From Lysobacterales bacterium (GTDB lineage Bacteria > Pseudomonadota > Gammaproteobacteria > Xanthomonadales > Xanthomonadaceae), in assembly GCA_020442465.1 (NCBI GenBank), contig JAGRJY010000178.1:1-64000 (forward strand): a stretch of 64,000 nt of DNA, read 5' to 3'. Shown in pieces: positions 36,101 through 46,323 of the stretch. Every line of letters begins with the position of its first letter. The first letter of the stretch is position 1. A program made the position numbers and the translations under genes. The notes beneath the pieces are model-generated. The model did no database searches. It was not told where the DNA came from and was given only the letters and a program-made list of their open reading frames with translations.

Positions 36101-36120
36101 CAGACAGAAGATCGCGGCAT
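30181..36120 (-). CDS. Bacterial alpha-2-macroglobulin (YfhM-like) with intact thioester motif
   Basis: A 1979-residue periplasmic protease trap. A signal peptide covers about residues 1-30; there is no lipobox Cys, unlike E. coli YfhM. The central part holds MG-type domains, including an MG2-like region with DRPLFRAGETVSMQHFLRR. The thioester CLEQ is at residues 1506-1509 in YVCLEQNLSR, within a helical thioester domain. At just under 2000 residues it is longer than YfhM (about 1650). AGGGGAA lies before the ATG at 36120. It is the first gene of the pair with pbpC and is divergent from ndh. Confidence 0.93.
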   Translation of the reverse strand: MPRSSVWMPALAGMLAMASLVQSGPSWSAESDPAEATVRVVHFNPGGTTKQVRQATARFSVPMVTLGDPRLRDPFDVDCSAPGKGRWADPTNWVYDFDADLPAGIRCRFSARGDLRSAEGAALEGKRAFSFDTGGPAIKASLPGDGSSWVDENQSFILKLDAPATRESVAANVRCVVDGLAEQLPVDVIVGEERETLLQARERIGYQSFWLLWKDGVVSRARVKDPRWKANEDDLVVLRCHRPVPPATRMQLVWGKGVTTASGIATTQDQTLAFRTRPAFTASVECSRTSARSGCLPMLPVIVSFTAPVPREQAEAVRLKTQDGRLLAPKAQQAEAAVLERIEFEAPFPAEAALQVQMPGDLRDDAGRVLENRARFPLDLRVDGYPPLAKFSAKFGVLEAGEGGVLPVWLRNLDVEHQDGDGARAPRATVPARKLLVEPDGKAIAEWLRRVEESDRPSGQWVEGPPKPDKQDDDEEGGYWDNMVWREETGTHSVFEADPASADAIESFTIDAPGRKTPLETVGIPLGKPGLHVVELESRRLGASLLGRDEKRFVAAAALVTNQAVHFKWGRESSLVWVTRLADAEPVAGVDIEIVDYCDGKSRWTGRTDEQGIARVDASFGEPHGGSYCYSSGTHPLLVLARQGEELSFSLSSWAQGIGPSQFGLRQGSSWDLVMAHTVLDRPLFRAGETVSMQHFLRRHDMHGVQLSLQAVGARKVTIRHMGSGQSFENQVEFGADGTADQQWEIPPDAKLGDYAVSITDSDGRDHGSGSFKVEQFRLPSMRASVSGGARPLVRAKSADLDLHVAYLSGGGASDMEVKLRTLVEPVPVSFADYEDYEFGGEPVKEGRVSSGGNQGDLDFEAGADPTTQKAREIPVTLDAQGSARVTVPDLPELAAPARLVAEMEYADANGEILTTSSRVRLLPAALNVGIRREGWVASPEQTRFKVVVLDLDGKPKARQKVDVALYHSESYSYRKRMIGGFYTYDTTTETTRLKTECSGRTDKQGLLTCEVAPGVSGQVLLRAQTRDRDGHLAGATASIWLIGEDDWWFGGTVGDRMDLLPERRDYESGERARMQVRMPFRSATALVTVEREGVLSGFVTRLSGRKPVVDVPIEDRHAPNVFVSVLAVRGRVSRAEPARKDAASEITGLVDLRKPAYRLGMTEIRVGWKPHRLDVKVTPERSTYKIRETVDVALDVRRANGKPLPEGTEVALAAVDEALLELAANSSWNLLDAMMGQRGMEVWTSTAQMQVVGKRHYGRKAVPHGGGGGRGADRAREDFDSLLLWQARVKLDAEGRAKVTVPLNDSLSSFRIVAVAHAGADLFGTGSASVATTQDLILVSGLPPLVREGDRFDATVTLRNTTQAPMDVTVEAGFSIAEPEEKSGTFQAPDLPAQQVTIGAGEARDVFWPVTAPVDVQQLAWHIEARATSSDAVDRVQVPQQVVPAYPVRTYQATITQIAGPWSLPAARPEGAIPGRGGLEIQLQDKLGGSLAGVYEYMRWYSYVCLEQNLSRTVALREREGWDAWIARLPAYMDRDGLLRYFPSERLPGDDTLTAYVLAIADEAGWPIGDADRKRLVEALKRFIDGRIVRQSALQTADLAIRKLAAIEALSRYGEARASMLDSVRIEPNLWPTSALIDWIGVLDRVKGITDAGARRDEALGLLRARLNFQGTIMTFSTERNDALWWLMVSTDSNANRMLLSVLDKDDWAPDMPRLVRGSLSRQQSGHWNTTVANAWGVLAMEKFSAKFESEAVTGSTAVRYGAATRELDWDAARAREVTRSDLVSGPTPNAGKTLQLDLPWEDGRSTLAIDHEGSGKPWAMVRATAALPLDAPLFTGYRIQRTVTPVQQQIEGVWTRGDVARIRLELDAQTDMSWVVVDDPVPAGSTILGGGLGGRGSLLAREERNEGWVWLAYEERRFDAYRAYYRYVPKGQWTVEYSVRLNNPGEFLLPATRVEAMYAPEMFGEMPNALFKVLPKP

Positions 36121-36422
36121 CGTGTTCCCCTCGTGTGCGATGTGGACGGCAGCGTGCGCTGCGCGCGCCAAGTTCTCAAGCCCGAATCACGTTTCGCTGC
36201 GCCCGCGAGCCATCTGCATGGGTCGATGGCCGCGCGCATCTGCGTCATGCTCCGCGAGAGCCACCGACTTCGGATGCATGCACGCGCACTCCGGTATGCC
36301 AGCGCCACATGGCAGAATTCGGGCGACACCAAGGCGCAATTCGGAAAGTTTGCCGGGCATTCAGCGCAGGGCGTGCGCCCACGCACTATCGTGTACCCAG
36401 CAAGGCATTGGGAGCCTACAAC

Positions 36423-37715
36423 GTGCGCCAACGCATCGTCGTCGTCGGAGGCGGCTTCGCCGGGCTGTGGGCGGTTCGCGCCCTCGCCCGCGGTCCGGTC
36501 GATATCACCCTGGTCGATCGGGCGAACCATCATCTGTTCCAGCCGCTGCTGTACCAGGTGGCTACCGCCGGGCTGTCGGCACCGGACATCGCCGCGCCGC
36601 TGCGACACATCCTGCGCGGACAACGCAACGTCACCGTTCGCCTCGGTGAAGTCGTGGACGTGGACACAGCATCCAGGCAGGTCGTGCTCGCCGACGGCCA
36701 GTCTCTGCCCTACGACTATCTTCTGCTCGCCAGCGGGGCCACCCACGCCTACTTCGGCCACGAAGACTGGGCAGGCGACGCCCCTGGCCTGAAAACGCTT
36801 GACGATGCCTTCCTGATCCGACGCCGCCTGCTGGAAGCGTTCGAGCGCGCCGAAGCTGCCGGTTCGGAGGAAGAGCGCGCGGCGTGGCTCAGTTTCGCCA
36901 TCGTCGGCGGTGGCCCCACCGGAGTCGAACTCGCCGGCACGCTGGCGGAGATCGCCCGTCACACCCTTCGCAGCGAGTTCCGCCACATCGATCCGGCACA
37001 GGCCCGGGTGCGACTCGTCGAGGCCGGCCCGCGCGTGCTGTCGAGCTTTCCCGAATCGCTGTCGGAGAAAGCGGCCTCCCAGCTGCGCCGCCTGGGAGTC
37101 GAGGTGGTCACCGGCACGCCGGTGGAGCACATCGACGCCACCGGCTACCGGCTAGGCACGGAATTCGTGCCGGCGCGTACGGTGATCTGGGCTGCGGGCG
37201 TCGCCGCCTCGCCACTGGGAAAACTGCTCGGCGCGCCCACGGATCGGGTCGGGCGCGTGATCGTCGACGCCGACCTCAGCGTGCCGGACCACCCGGAAGT
37301 CTTCGTCGCTGGCGACCTGGCCAGCGTGCAGCACGCAGGCAAGCCGGTTCCCGGCGTCGCGCCGGCGGCCAAGCAGATGGGCAACCACGTCGCGCGAATG
37401 ATCCGAAGCCGCATGGCTGGACGTCCGAGCGCACCGTTTGCCTACCGCGACTTCGGCAACCTCGCCACGATCGGACGCATGGCCGCGGTGGTCGATCTGC
37501 ACGGGATGAAGTTCTCCGGCCTGATCGCCTGGTGGTTCTGGCTGATCGCCCACGTGTTCTTCCTGATCGGTTTTCGCAATCGCATCGTGGTGCTGATCAA
37601 CTGGGCGTGGTCGTACTGGACCTATCAGCGGCACGCACGAATCATGCTTGGGCGGCCGTCCGGCCCGGCCGGTCGAACGCCAGCGGACATCGCATCGCCG
37701 GAAACTCCGCCATAG
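36423..37715 (+). CDS. ndh: Type II NADH:quinone oxidoreductase
   Basis: A 430-residue flavoenzyme that passes electrons from NADH to quinone without pumping protons. The FAD motif GGGFAGLWAVRAL follows directly after the start, the NADH motif is AIVGGGPTGVELAG, and the second FAD contact is VFVAGDLA. The C-terminal amphipathic and hydrophobic segment (WWFWLIAHVFFLIGF, VLINWAWSYW) anchors it to the inner membrane, as in other Ndh proteins. The GTG at 36423 gives the standard MRQRIVVVGGG start and has GGGAG upstream; the longer open frame is not needed. Confidence 0.93.
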   Translation: MRQRIVVVGGGFAGLWAVRALARGPVDITLVDRANHHLFQPLLYQVATAGLSAPDIAAPLRHILRGQRNVTVRLGEVVDVDTASRQVVLADGQSLPYDYLLLASGATHAYFGHEDWAGDAPGLKTLDDAFLIRRRLLEAFERAEAAGSEEERAAWLSFAIVGGGPTGVELAGTLAEIARHTLRSEFRHIDPAQARVRLVEAGPRVLSSFPESLSEKAASQLRRLGVEVVTGTPVEHIDATGYRLGTEFVPARTVIWAAGVAASPLGKLLGAPTDRVGRVIVDADLSVPDHPEVFVAGDLASVQHAGKPVPGVAPAAKQMGNHVARMIRSRMAGRPSAPFAYRDFGNLATIGRMAAVVDLHGMKFSGLIAWWFWLIAHVFFLIGFRNRIVVLINWAWSYWTYQRHARIMLGRPSGPAGRTPADIASPETPP

Positions 37716-37913
37716 ACCACCTGGAAGCTGCCCCGGTCCGGTCGGCGAAGTCACGCCCCCGGTCGCCACAGGCTGTTCATCGGACCCAGCACGCGGACGT
37801 GGCCGCCACCGCAACCAGTTGTTGGGCAGCGGCCGGCGACACGCCCGCTGCACCCTATTGCCCAACGCCAATTCGCTCCGTCATGCTGCGCGCACCATCC
37901 AGCGAGGTGCCGC

Positions 37914-38324
37914 ATGCGTGCCCTATCGATCCTGCTTCTGGTTCCTGTCCTGTCTGCGTGCAGCACCACCCGCGGAGTGGCCGACTACCGTGCCGGCAGG
38001 ACACCCCAGACCGTGTGCGTGGATCGGGCGTTCGATGTCGTCGCCGAGCGCGTCAAGGCCGGGGTGGAGGCCTGCTGGGGCGAGGGGCACATCGGCGCTG
38101 ACACCATCGACGTGTTCGTGGAACCGCTACCGGGCGGTGTCTCTTATGTCATGCGCCACAGCCAGGCCCACACGGTGCTGTTCCTCTACGAGGTCACCCG
38201 AAGTGAGGTCGCGACCTGCCCGGTGGTGATCTCCGTGTACCCGGGATCGCCGCTTTGGGGCGACGCTGCAGGTCGCGCCCGCGACTATGTCGACGGCAGG
38301 CGGGAGAAAATCTGCCGCGACTAG
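37914..38324 (+). CDS. Putative lipoprotein of unknown function
   Basis: A 136-residue protein with a lipoprotein signal peptide: LLLVPVLSAC with the lipobox Cys at about residue 16. The mature domain has two further Cys (EACWGE and EVATCPV) that could form a disulfide, and strands such as GVSYVMRHS and HTVLFLYEVT. No family recognised. The gene lies alone between ndh and the convergent dodecin gene. Confidence 0.75.
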   Translation: MRALSILLLVPVLSACSTTRGVADYRAGRTPQTVCVDRAFDVVAERVKAGVEACWGEGHIGADTIDVFVEPLPGGVSYVMRHSQAHTVLFLYEVTRSEVATCPVVISVYPGSPLWGDAAGRARDYVDGRREKICRD

Positions 38325-38330
38325 GGCGGC

Positions 38331-38355
38331 CATGGAGGGCACCCCGCCCTCCATG
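38331..38355. terminator. Bidirectional hairpin between convergent lipoprotein and dodecin genes
   Basis: CATGGAGGGC-ACCCC-GCCCTCCATG is a perfect ten-base stem with a five-base loop. It fills most of the 46-base gap between two convergent stop codons. There is no T-run on either side, so termination is inferred from position and stability. Confidence 0.5.
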
Positions 38356-38370
38356 CTGCAACCGCGACCG

Positions 38371-38601
38371 CTACTTCGACTTCTTCTTCGGCTTCGCCGG
38401 CCCATGCAGCACAAAGGTGATCTTCAGCGTCACGCGATATCCGGTGACCTTGCCGTTGGAAACGTCGACGCTCTGATCCTTCACCCACGCACCCGCCACA
38501 TCACTCACCGTTTCGGCGGCGCGCGCAACACCCTGCTTGATGGCATCGTCGAAGCTGGTCTTGCTGACCGAGATGACTTCGATGATCTTGGCTACTGTCA
38601 T
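38371..38601 (-). CDS. Dodecin-family flavin-binding protein
   Basis: A 76-residue protein with the dodecin pattern: VAKIIEVISVSKTSFDDAIKQ, then a helix ending AAETVSDVAGAWVKDQ, then the strands SVDVSNGKVTGYRVTLKITF (part). Dodecins form 12-subunit shells that store or buffer flavins. The C-terminal tail is basic (AKPKKKSK), longer than in most members. The ATG at 38601 is the family start; the frame upstream of it is unrelated. Confidence 0.88.
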   Translation of the reverse strand: MTVAKIIEVISVSKTSFDDAIKQGVARAAETVSDVAGAWVKDQSVDVSNGKVTGYRVTLKITFVLHGPAKPKKKSK

Positions 38602-41270
<2,669 letters not shown>

Positions 41271-41326
41271 TACCGACGCGTCTGTTGATCAGGGATCGGG
41301 CACTCCCTCCGATCCCGGTCACCCCG

Positions 41327-41364
41327 CCGCGGCCTGATCCCTCCGGTCAGGCCGCGGTTTTTTT
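41327..41364 (+). terminator. Intrinsic terminator of katG
   Basis: CCGCGGCCTGA and TCAGGCCGCGG form a perfect 11-base stem with a nine-base loop, followed by seven T. This is a textbook Rho-independent terminator on the plus strand. Confidence 0.93.
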
Positions 41365-41572
41365 CAAGGCCGACGCTTGGGACACTCGCTCGTGCATGGG
41401 TGTCAAACGCACGCAGATCGAGATCTGCCAGCGACGTTGGCAGGCACAGCGCCGGCTTCGTCGGATTCGCATCGAATTCAGGTGCAGTCGTGACTCTTTG
41501 CAAACATTGTTCGGACAGCCAACAGAGACGTTCGACACCCTGGCGCAGGATCGCAATTTCGGGGCACTCGAT

Positions 41573-42265
41573 TCAACCTGAGTTGCCTCGAGCCAACGAG
41601 CACTCGAAGTGCGTATCAAGAACTGGCGACGGCAACAGATTTGACCGACAGGCGCGACAACCCGTTGACCTGCCTGACGACGATGCCTCGCTCGCGTCGG
41701 GGGTTTCTGGGTCCGGTTCGCCTTCGGCTTCGGCCTGCGCCGCACCGCTGGGCTGCGAGGTCGTACTCGTTGACGCCGGCTCGGCACGCCCCGGACAGTT
41801 GAACCACTGATCCGGTATGGAGTTTGGATTGTTCCTGGCGATGGAAATGCGCACCACGCGGCGGTCACTGCCCACGATCATCGACGCATCCTGAGGAATG
41901 CGGCACGAGCCAGCCCCCGTGTGGGGCAACGCCACAACCAGAATCTGCCCCGCATCCAAGGTGTAGGCATCTTCGGCGAGCTTCGGTTGGCACTCCCAGA
42001 ACTCCTTGCGACGGTCGAGGAATGCGAAAGCAGGTGCCGGCTGGGCATAGACCAGCAGTTTGTCGACTTCCAACCGCTTGTTCGAGTCGTTGATCACGCT
42101 CAGATAGAGACAGGACGGATTGTCGTGATCGCAGGCGGCCGGAATGGGCACTCCGGCCCTCTCCTTCTGGTAGTACCACGACCCACGAAGAGGTTGACAC
42201 CCCGCGAGGCAAAGCAAGCTGCCCACCAAGGCACTGCCCATCAGCAGCGAACGCCCCATGCTCAT
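41573..42265 (-). CDS. Lipoprotein, last gene of the patatin operon
   Basis: A 230-residue protein with a lipoprotein signal peptide (LVGSLLCLAGC, lipobox Cys at about residue 23). A compact domain follows with Cys residues in PAACDHDNPSCLYLSV, WECQPK and GSCRIPQD, which could form disulfides in the periplasm. From about residue 160 the tail is low-complexity (TSTTSQPSGAAQAEAEGEPD) and then basic. No family recognised. Its start overlaps the stop of the large patatin gene by four bases (ATGA), so it is a co-translated partner of that protein. Confidence 0.72.
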   Translation of the reverse strand: MSMGRSLLMGSALVGSLLCLAGCQPLRGSWYYQKERAGVPIPAACDHDNPSCLYLSVINDSNKRLEVDKLLVYAQPAPAFAFLDRRKEFWECQPKLAEDAYTLDAGQILVVALPHTGAGSCRIPQDASMIVGSDRRVVRISIARNNPNSIPDQWFNCPGRAEPASTSTTSQPSGAAQAEAEGEPDPETPDASEASSSGRSTGCRACRSNLLPSPVLDTHFECSLARGNSG

Positions 42266-45200
42266 TGCCCACCTCGCACTGTATTGCGCGGAGAAATGTC
42301 CTGAACGTCGCTCTGGATGTCCTGCAGCGTCGTGTTCAGCGCATTGATCGCCTCGACGACCAGTTTGGGATTGCCCTGCTCCACAACCGCCTGGAACACC
42401 CCGACTGCGGCCTGCAGCTCGACCAGCGATCCGTTGAACACTTTGACGTTCTGCTGCGTGGCGCTCACCTGAATCGATAGCGCCTCAACGACCTTCTTGA
42501 GAGCATCGATGCTTCCGGGAATATCTGGCGGAAACTCCCCAGGCTGGGAACTGATGGTGAAGTTGCTCACCTCGACCGTGGAGAGTTTCCAATCGACTTC
42601 GGCCAATGACGTGCTCAGCGACTGCAAGAAGCCGCCGAAAGACGTGCTTTTGGAAACCTGGGTCCAGTCGAAGTCGGCAAATGCCTTCTCCAGGGCCGTC
42701 TTGAACCCATCCGCGTTCACGTCGACCTTGGCAGGAATCGACACGTTCCTGATTGCATCAAGCGATGCTTCATCCAGCGACACTGTCTTGTCCTTCAACG
42801 TCACCACCCCGGTCAGCGTGATGGCCGACGCGAGCAGCGCGGCCTGACCGACCGAACCAATCGACTTGATCGCCTCGGCCGCGCCACCGATCACATTGCC
42901 CAGCGAAGCGCCCCCGCCAGCCTGCGCGCTGGGCGTGTTGGCGTACTGCACCGGCGCGGCGGGCATCGGCGCCCGCTCGCTGATCTGCGGCAACGCGGGA
43001 GGCTCTCCGCCCGCGCCGAACACCTGGCGAATCGTGTGGCGACCGAGCATGCGGTAGGACTCGAACTGCGCCTCATCGAAGAACTGGTCGGCAGTGGTTT
43101 GCTGCGGAAACACCGACCCGGCCTTGCGTACCGTCTCGGCATAGCGCGTCACGTCGTACGGCTCGTCGCCGCAAAGGACGGGCTTGAGGATCACCAGCGT
43201 GCCGACAGACCCGTTGGCGTACTCCACCTTGCCGTGCAGGTAGCGCAGCTGACCGTTGCGAATGAGATCGGTGCATCGATGCACATCATGAATTCGGAGT
43301 TCGGCACCGAGATCGACGCGCGCTTTGCGGATGAGATTCTCGACGTCTTCGAACGCGAACTTGGGATCGCCCCCCGCATCGACGGCGACGATCAGTCTGC
43401 ATCCGCGTTCGAGCATCGCGTAGACGCCCATATTCTCGAAGTGTCCACCATCCGAAACGTAGACGAAATCGCCCCCGCTTCCCACCTTCGAGGCAAGTTC
43501 ACTGAGCACGGCAGTCAGTGCACGCAACGAATCCAGCCCGCGCAGAATCACGGGTCGACCGGGGTTGGGAAGCCAGCGCCCGAGTCGCAGGTTGAACAGC
43601 GTCAGGACTGCCGCGACGGCTGGTGAGGAGTGATAGCCCATGTTCGGCGAAACCGCCGCACCGCTGATGCTGATGGCCTGTCCCAGGGTGATCGGGTCAG
43701 CGTCGACCCGATAGTCCGCCGTGTTGGCCTCGCCGATCTTCCTTCTGCCGCATCGCAGTGCCGTCATGGTGAAGGCGCAGGCCTTGCGCTGCTGCCAGGC
43801 CAGAGTCTGCTCTTCCACCTTGGTCAGGTTGAGCGCCGCATTGATGACCAGCTCCGGACGCACACCCCGGATTTCATGCAGAGCCATGTCGTCGCCCGCG
43901 TTGAAGTGGGTAAACGCGTCCGCCTTGCTGCCATCGTGATTGGATGCGCCCAGATAGGCGCGGGTCAGACGGTTGGCGTACATCGCCTGCAGGGAATAGG
44001 TATCTGCACCGGCGAGCCCGGACATCAACAGCGAGACCAACACCAGCCCCAGCATCGCGGCCAGCAAGAGTCGAATGTCCGTGTGCTTCAGTCCTTCGCG
44101 GTACTCCAGCGCCATCTGCAAGGGCCACGGCAAGCCGGCAGCCAGCCAGATGGAGGGCTTTGTGGCATGGGCGGGTGTCCCGGCGCTCGCGTTCGACGGT
44201 TCGCTCCCGTTGCCTTCCCGGCCAGCTGCGCCCGCGTTCTGTTGCTTGCTCTTGGGCTCGGCCGCCAGCGGACACAGCATGTCCACAACCGGTTGATTGG
44301 TTCCGTCATATGCCGGCAGATTGTCGGAAGCCTTCGGGCTCGAAGGACACAAGTCGGGCGCCGTCGTCAGGCTCTCGGGATTCCGATCCATGGCGCAGCA
44401 GGCAACCAGGCGATTGCGCGCTGCCTCGATTTCCTTGCTGGAAAATCCATGCGCCGGCATGGCCTCGAAGATGAGCCCGCCGGTTTCGCAGGAAACGCTC
44501 CGCATCGCCGAGACCTCAGCACCCTTCACGTCTCCTCGAGTCGACGAGGCGCACACGGGCACGGAGCGTTGAACCGGGGAATCACCGAGGCCGGCGGCGA
44601 GCGGCTGCAGCGCAAAGGCGACCACCAGATTCATCAGCAACGCCGCGCCCACCAGGGTGAGCGCCGCAGCGATGTCGATGGCGCCACGTCCCAGCCGATC
44701 GTACCAACGCACAACTTCTTTCGAGATGTCGGCGCCGTGCTTGCTCCAGAACCCTGCTGCTGCCGTCGCGGCCGCCAGCAGCATGCCTCCCAGCCCGGCC
44801 GTGCCCGCCGCCCATCCGGTGCGCAGCATCGACGCTTCGAAGATCACCAGCGGAAGCCAAAGCACGAGTAGCGCCGCCCCCACCCAAACGACGATACCGA
44901 GCAGCGACGCGCCCGTCGCTCGTGCCCACCACTCGCGCGCCGGCTCGCTCGACAGGCGCGTGGCAAAGGCCACACGCAGGACGGACGCCATCCAGATGGA
45001 AAGCACGAACAGTACAGGCAGGAGCGCCGTATGCAGCTCAAGCTGATGCTTCGATTGAGCAACGGACGCTACGGCGGCGTGCCAGGCGAGTCCGCATAGC
45101 GCCCCGACCAGCACGCCAGTGAACAGACTCAGCACGAAACGCAGGAAGAAGCGGCGGCTCCAGCTGCGAAAATTGCCCGACGCGGACACGCCCGGATCGA

Positions 45201-46236
45201 CGCGCAACCACCGATTGAGCCGACCCACCCAGGTATGGCCATTCGCCGCGGTCACGTCCGGCACGGCGAGCATCGTCGCTCGAAGCAGAAATACGAGCAG
45301 GCTACCGGCTCCGTACAGCAGCCCACCCGCCAGCGCGAACGGCACCGCCGAGGACGGAGAGCTGCCCGCCCAACCGGATAGACTTGAATAGAACCCTGCG
45401 AGGCCAATCGATTCGAGCATGCTCTGCAGCGCCGCGCCGAGTGCGGGGGCACCTGCTTGGTCCGATCCTGCGGCCGATGCCAGTGCGGTAAAGCTGATGG
45501 GGATGACAAGAAGCGGCAAGGCAAAGCACACCGAGTGCCAGAACACGTTGATCCTGCCGGAGCGCCGCTCGCCCGGAGCTGGGGGACCGTTGGTGGAGAA
45601 CGCGCCCATCGCCACGGTGGCCACGGCAATCAGGCCGATCAGCCACTCCAGGTAGTTGCCGGGCCACAGCACGATGAGGTGCACGACGCGGGGCACCAGA
45701 AGCGTCGCGAACACCACCGGCAGCAGAATCATCCAGTGGATGGCCAGGTTGCGCAGATAGATGGCAACGAGCGTCAACGCGTCCTTGGACAGACCCCAGG
45801 TCGGGCTCAGATAGTTGCTGTAGGCCCGCAGCCGGGCGATGGCCGATCGCGTGTCGACGCCATAGGGTTCGGCAGGTGCATCCTGCTGTTCACCTCGCTC
45901 GTCGGCCCGAGCCAGGCTGTCGATGACGGCTGCTTGCGCCCGAGCCGACTTCTCCTGCGGGTCGTCGGTTTCGTGCACTTCCTGTCTCGCGCGCGCGATC
46001 TGCGCCGCGAACCAGGCACCGATATAGCCGCCGCCGGATACGGTCGACAGCACGTCGACCTTCTTCAGCCAGCCGTTTCGCGCCAATTCCTGCAGCACAC
46101 CCAGGTTGAAGGTCGCGCTGCGAATGCCGCCGCCCGAGAAGCAAAGCGCCACGTCACCGGGCGCTTCCTTCGTTCCAGCACCTGCCGAATCCTCTTCGGC
46201 ATCGGGATTGCTATTCGTGACTTTCTGCTCGCCCAT
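42262..46236 (-). CDS. Very large polytopic patatin-like phospholipase
   Basis: A 1324-residue protein. The patatin oxyanion loop SGGGIRSATFNLG (residues 34-46) and the nucleophile Ser67 in LSTVSGGGY begin the protein. The dyad Asp, in VSDGGHFENMG, is near residue 929. Between them are about ten membrane helices, for example WMILLPVVFATLLVP, LLVIPISFTALASA and IDIAAALTLVGAALLM. After about residue 1080 comes a hydrophobic segment (GQAALLASAITLTGVVTL) and a helical tail to the end. A phospholipase with a split catalytic domain at the inner membrane is the best reading; the substrate is unknown. The ATG at 46236 has AGGGGG upstream; one at 46263 is possible. Confidence 0.85.
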   Translation of the reverse strand: MGEQKVTNSNPDAEEDSAGAGTKEAPGDVALCFSGGGIRSATFNLGVLQELARNGWLKKVDVLSTVSGGGYIGAWFAAQIARARQEVHETDDPQEKSARAQAAVIDSLARADERGEQQDAPAEPYGVDTRSAIARLRAYSNYLSPTWGLSKDALTLVAIYLRNLAIHWMILLPVVFATLLVPRVVHLIVLWPGNYLEWLIGLIAVATVAMGAFSTNGPPAPGERRSGRINVFWHSVCFALPLLVIPISFTALASAAGSDQAGAPALGAALQSMLESIGLAGFYSSLSGWAGSSPSSAVPFALAGGLLYGAGSLLVFLLRATMLAVPDVTAANGHTWVGRLNRWLRVDPGVSASGNFRSWSRRFFLRFVLSLFTGVLVGALCGLAWHAAVASVAQSKHQLELHTALLPVLFVLSIWMASVLRVAFATRLSSEPAREWWARATGASLLGIVVWVGAALLVLWLPLVIFEASMLRTGWAAGTAGLGGMLLAAATAAAGFWSKHGADISKEVVRWYDRLGRGAIDIAAALTLVGAALLMNLVVAFALQPLAAGLGDSPVQRSVPVCASSTRGDVKGAEVSAMRSVSCETGGLIFEAMPAHGFSSKEIEAARNRLVACCAMDRNPESLTTAPDLCPSSPKASDNLPAYDGTNQPVVDMLCPLAAEPKSKQQNAGAAGREGNGSEPSNASAGTPAHATKPSIWLAAGLPWPLQMALEYREGLKHTDIRLLLAAMLGLVLVSLLMSGLAGADTYSLQAMYANRLTRAYLGASNHDGSKADAFTHFNAGDDMALHEIRGVRPELVINAALNLTKVEEQTLAWQQRKACAFTMTALRCGRRKIGEANTADYRVDADPITLGQAISISGAAVSPNMGYHSSPAVAAVLTLFNLRLGRWLPNPGRPVILRGLDSLRALTAVLSELASKVGSGGDFVYVSDGGHFENMGVYAMLERGCRLIVAVDAGGDPKFAFEDVENLIRKARVDLGAELRIHDVHRCTDLIRNGQLRYLHGKVEYANGSVGTLVILKPVLCGDEPYDVTRYAETVRKAGSVFPQQTTADQFFDEAQFESYRMLGRHTIRQVFGAGGEPPALPQISERAPMPAAPVQYANTPSAQAGGGASLGNVIGGAAEAIKSIGSVGQAALLASAITLTGVVTLKDKTVSLDEASLDAIRNVSIPAKVDVNADGFKTALEKAFADFDWTQVSKSTSFGGFLQSLSTSLAEVDWKLSTVEVSNFTISSQPGEFPPDIPGSIDALKKVVEALSIQVSATQQNVKVFNGSLVELQAAVGVFQAVVEQGNPKLVVEAINALNTTLQDIQSDVQDISPRNTVRGGQ

Positions 46237-46323
46237 ACAGCCCCCTGACATGGCCCAGCTCATTGACAGCCACGGCGCCCCGAACGGGCCGCGGCAGATG
46301 ATTCGATCGAAAGCCTTGCGCGC

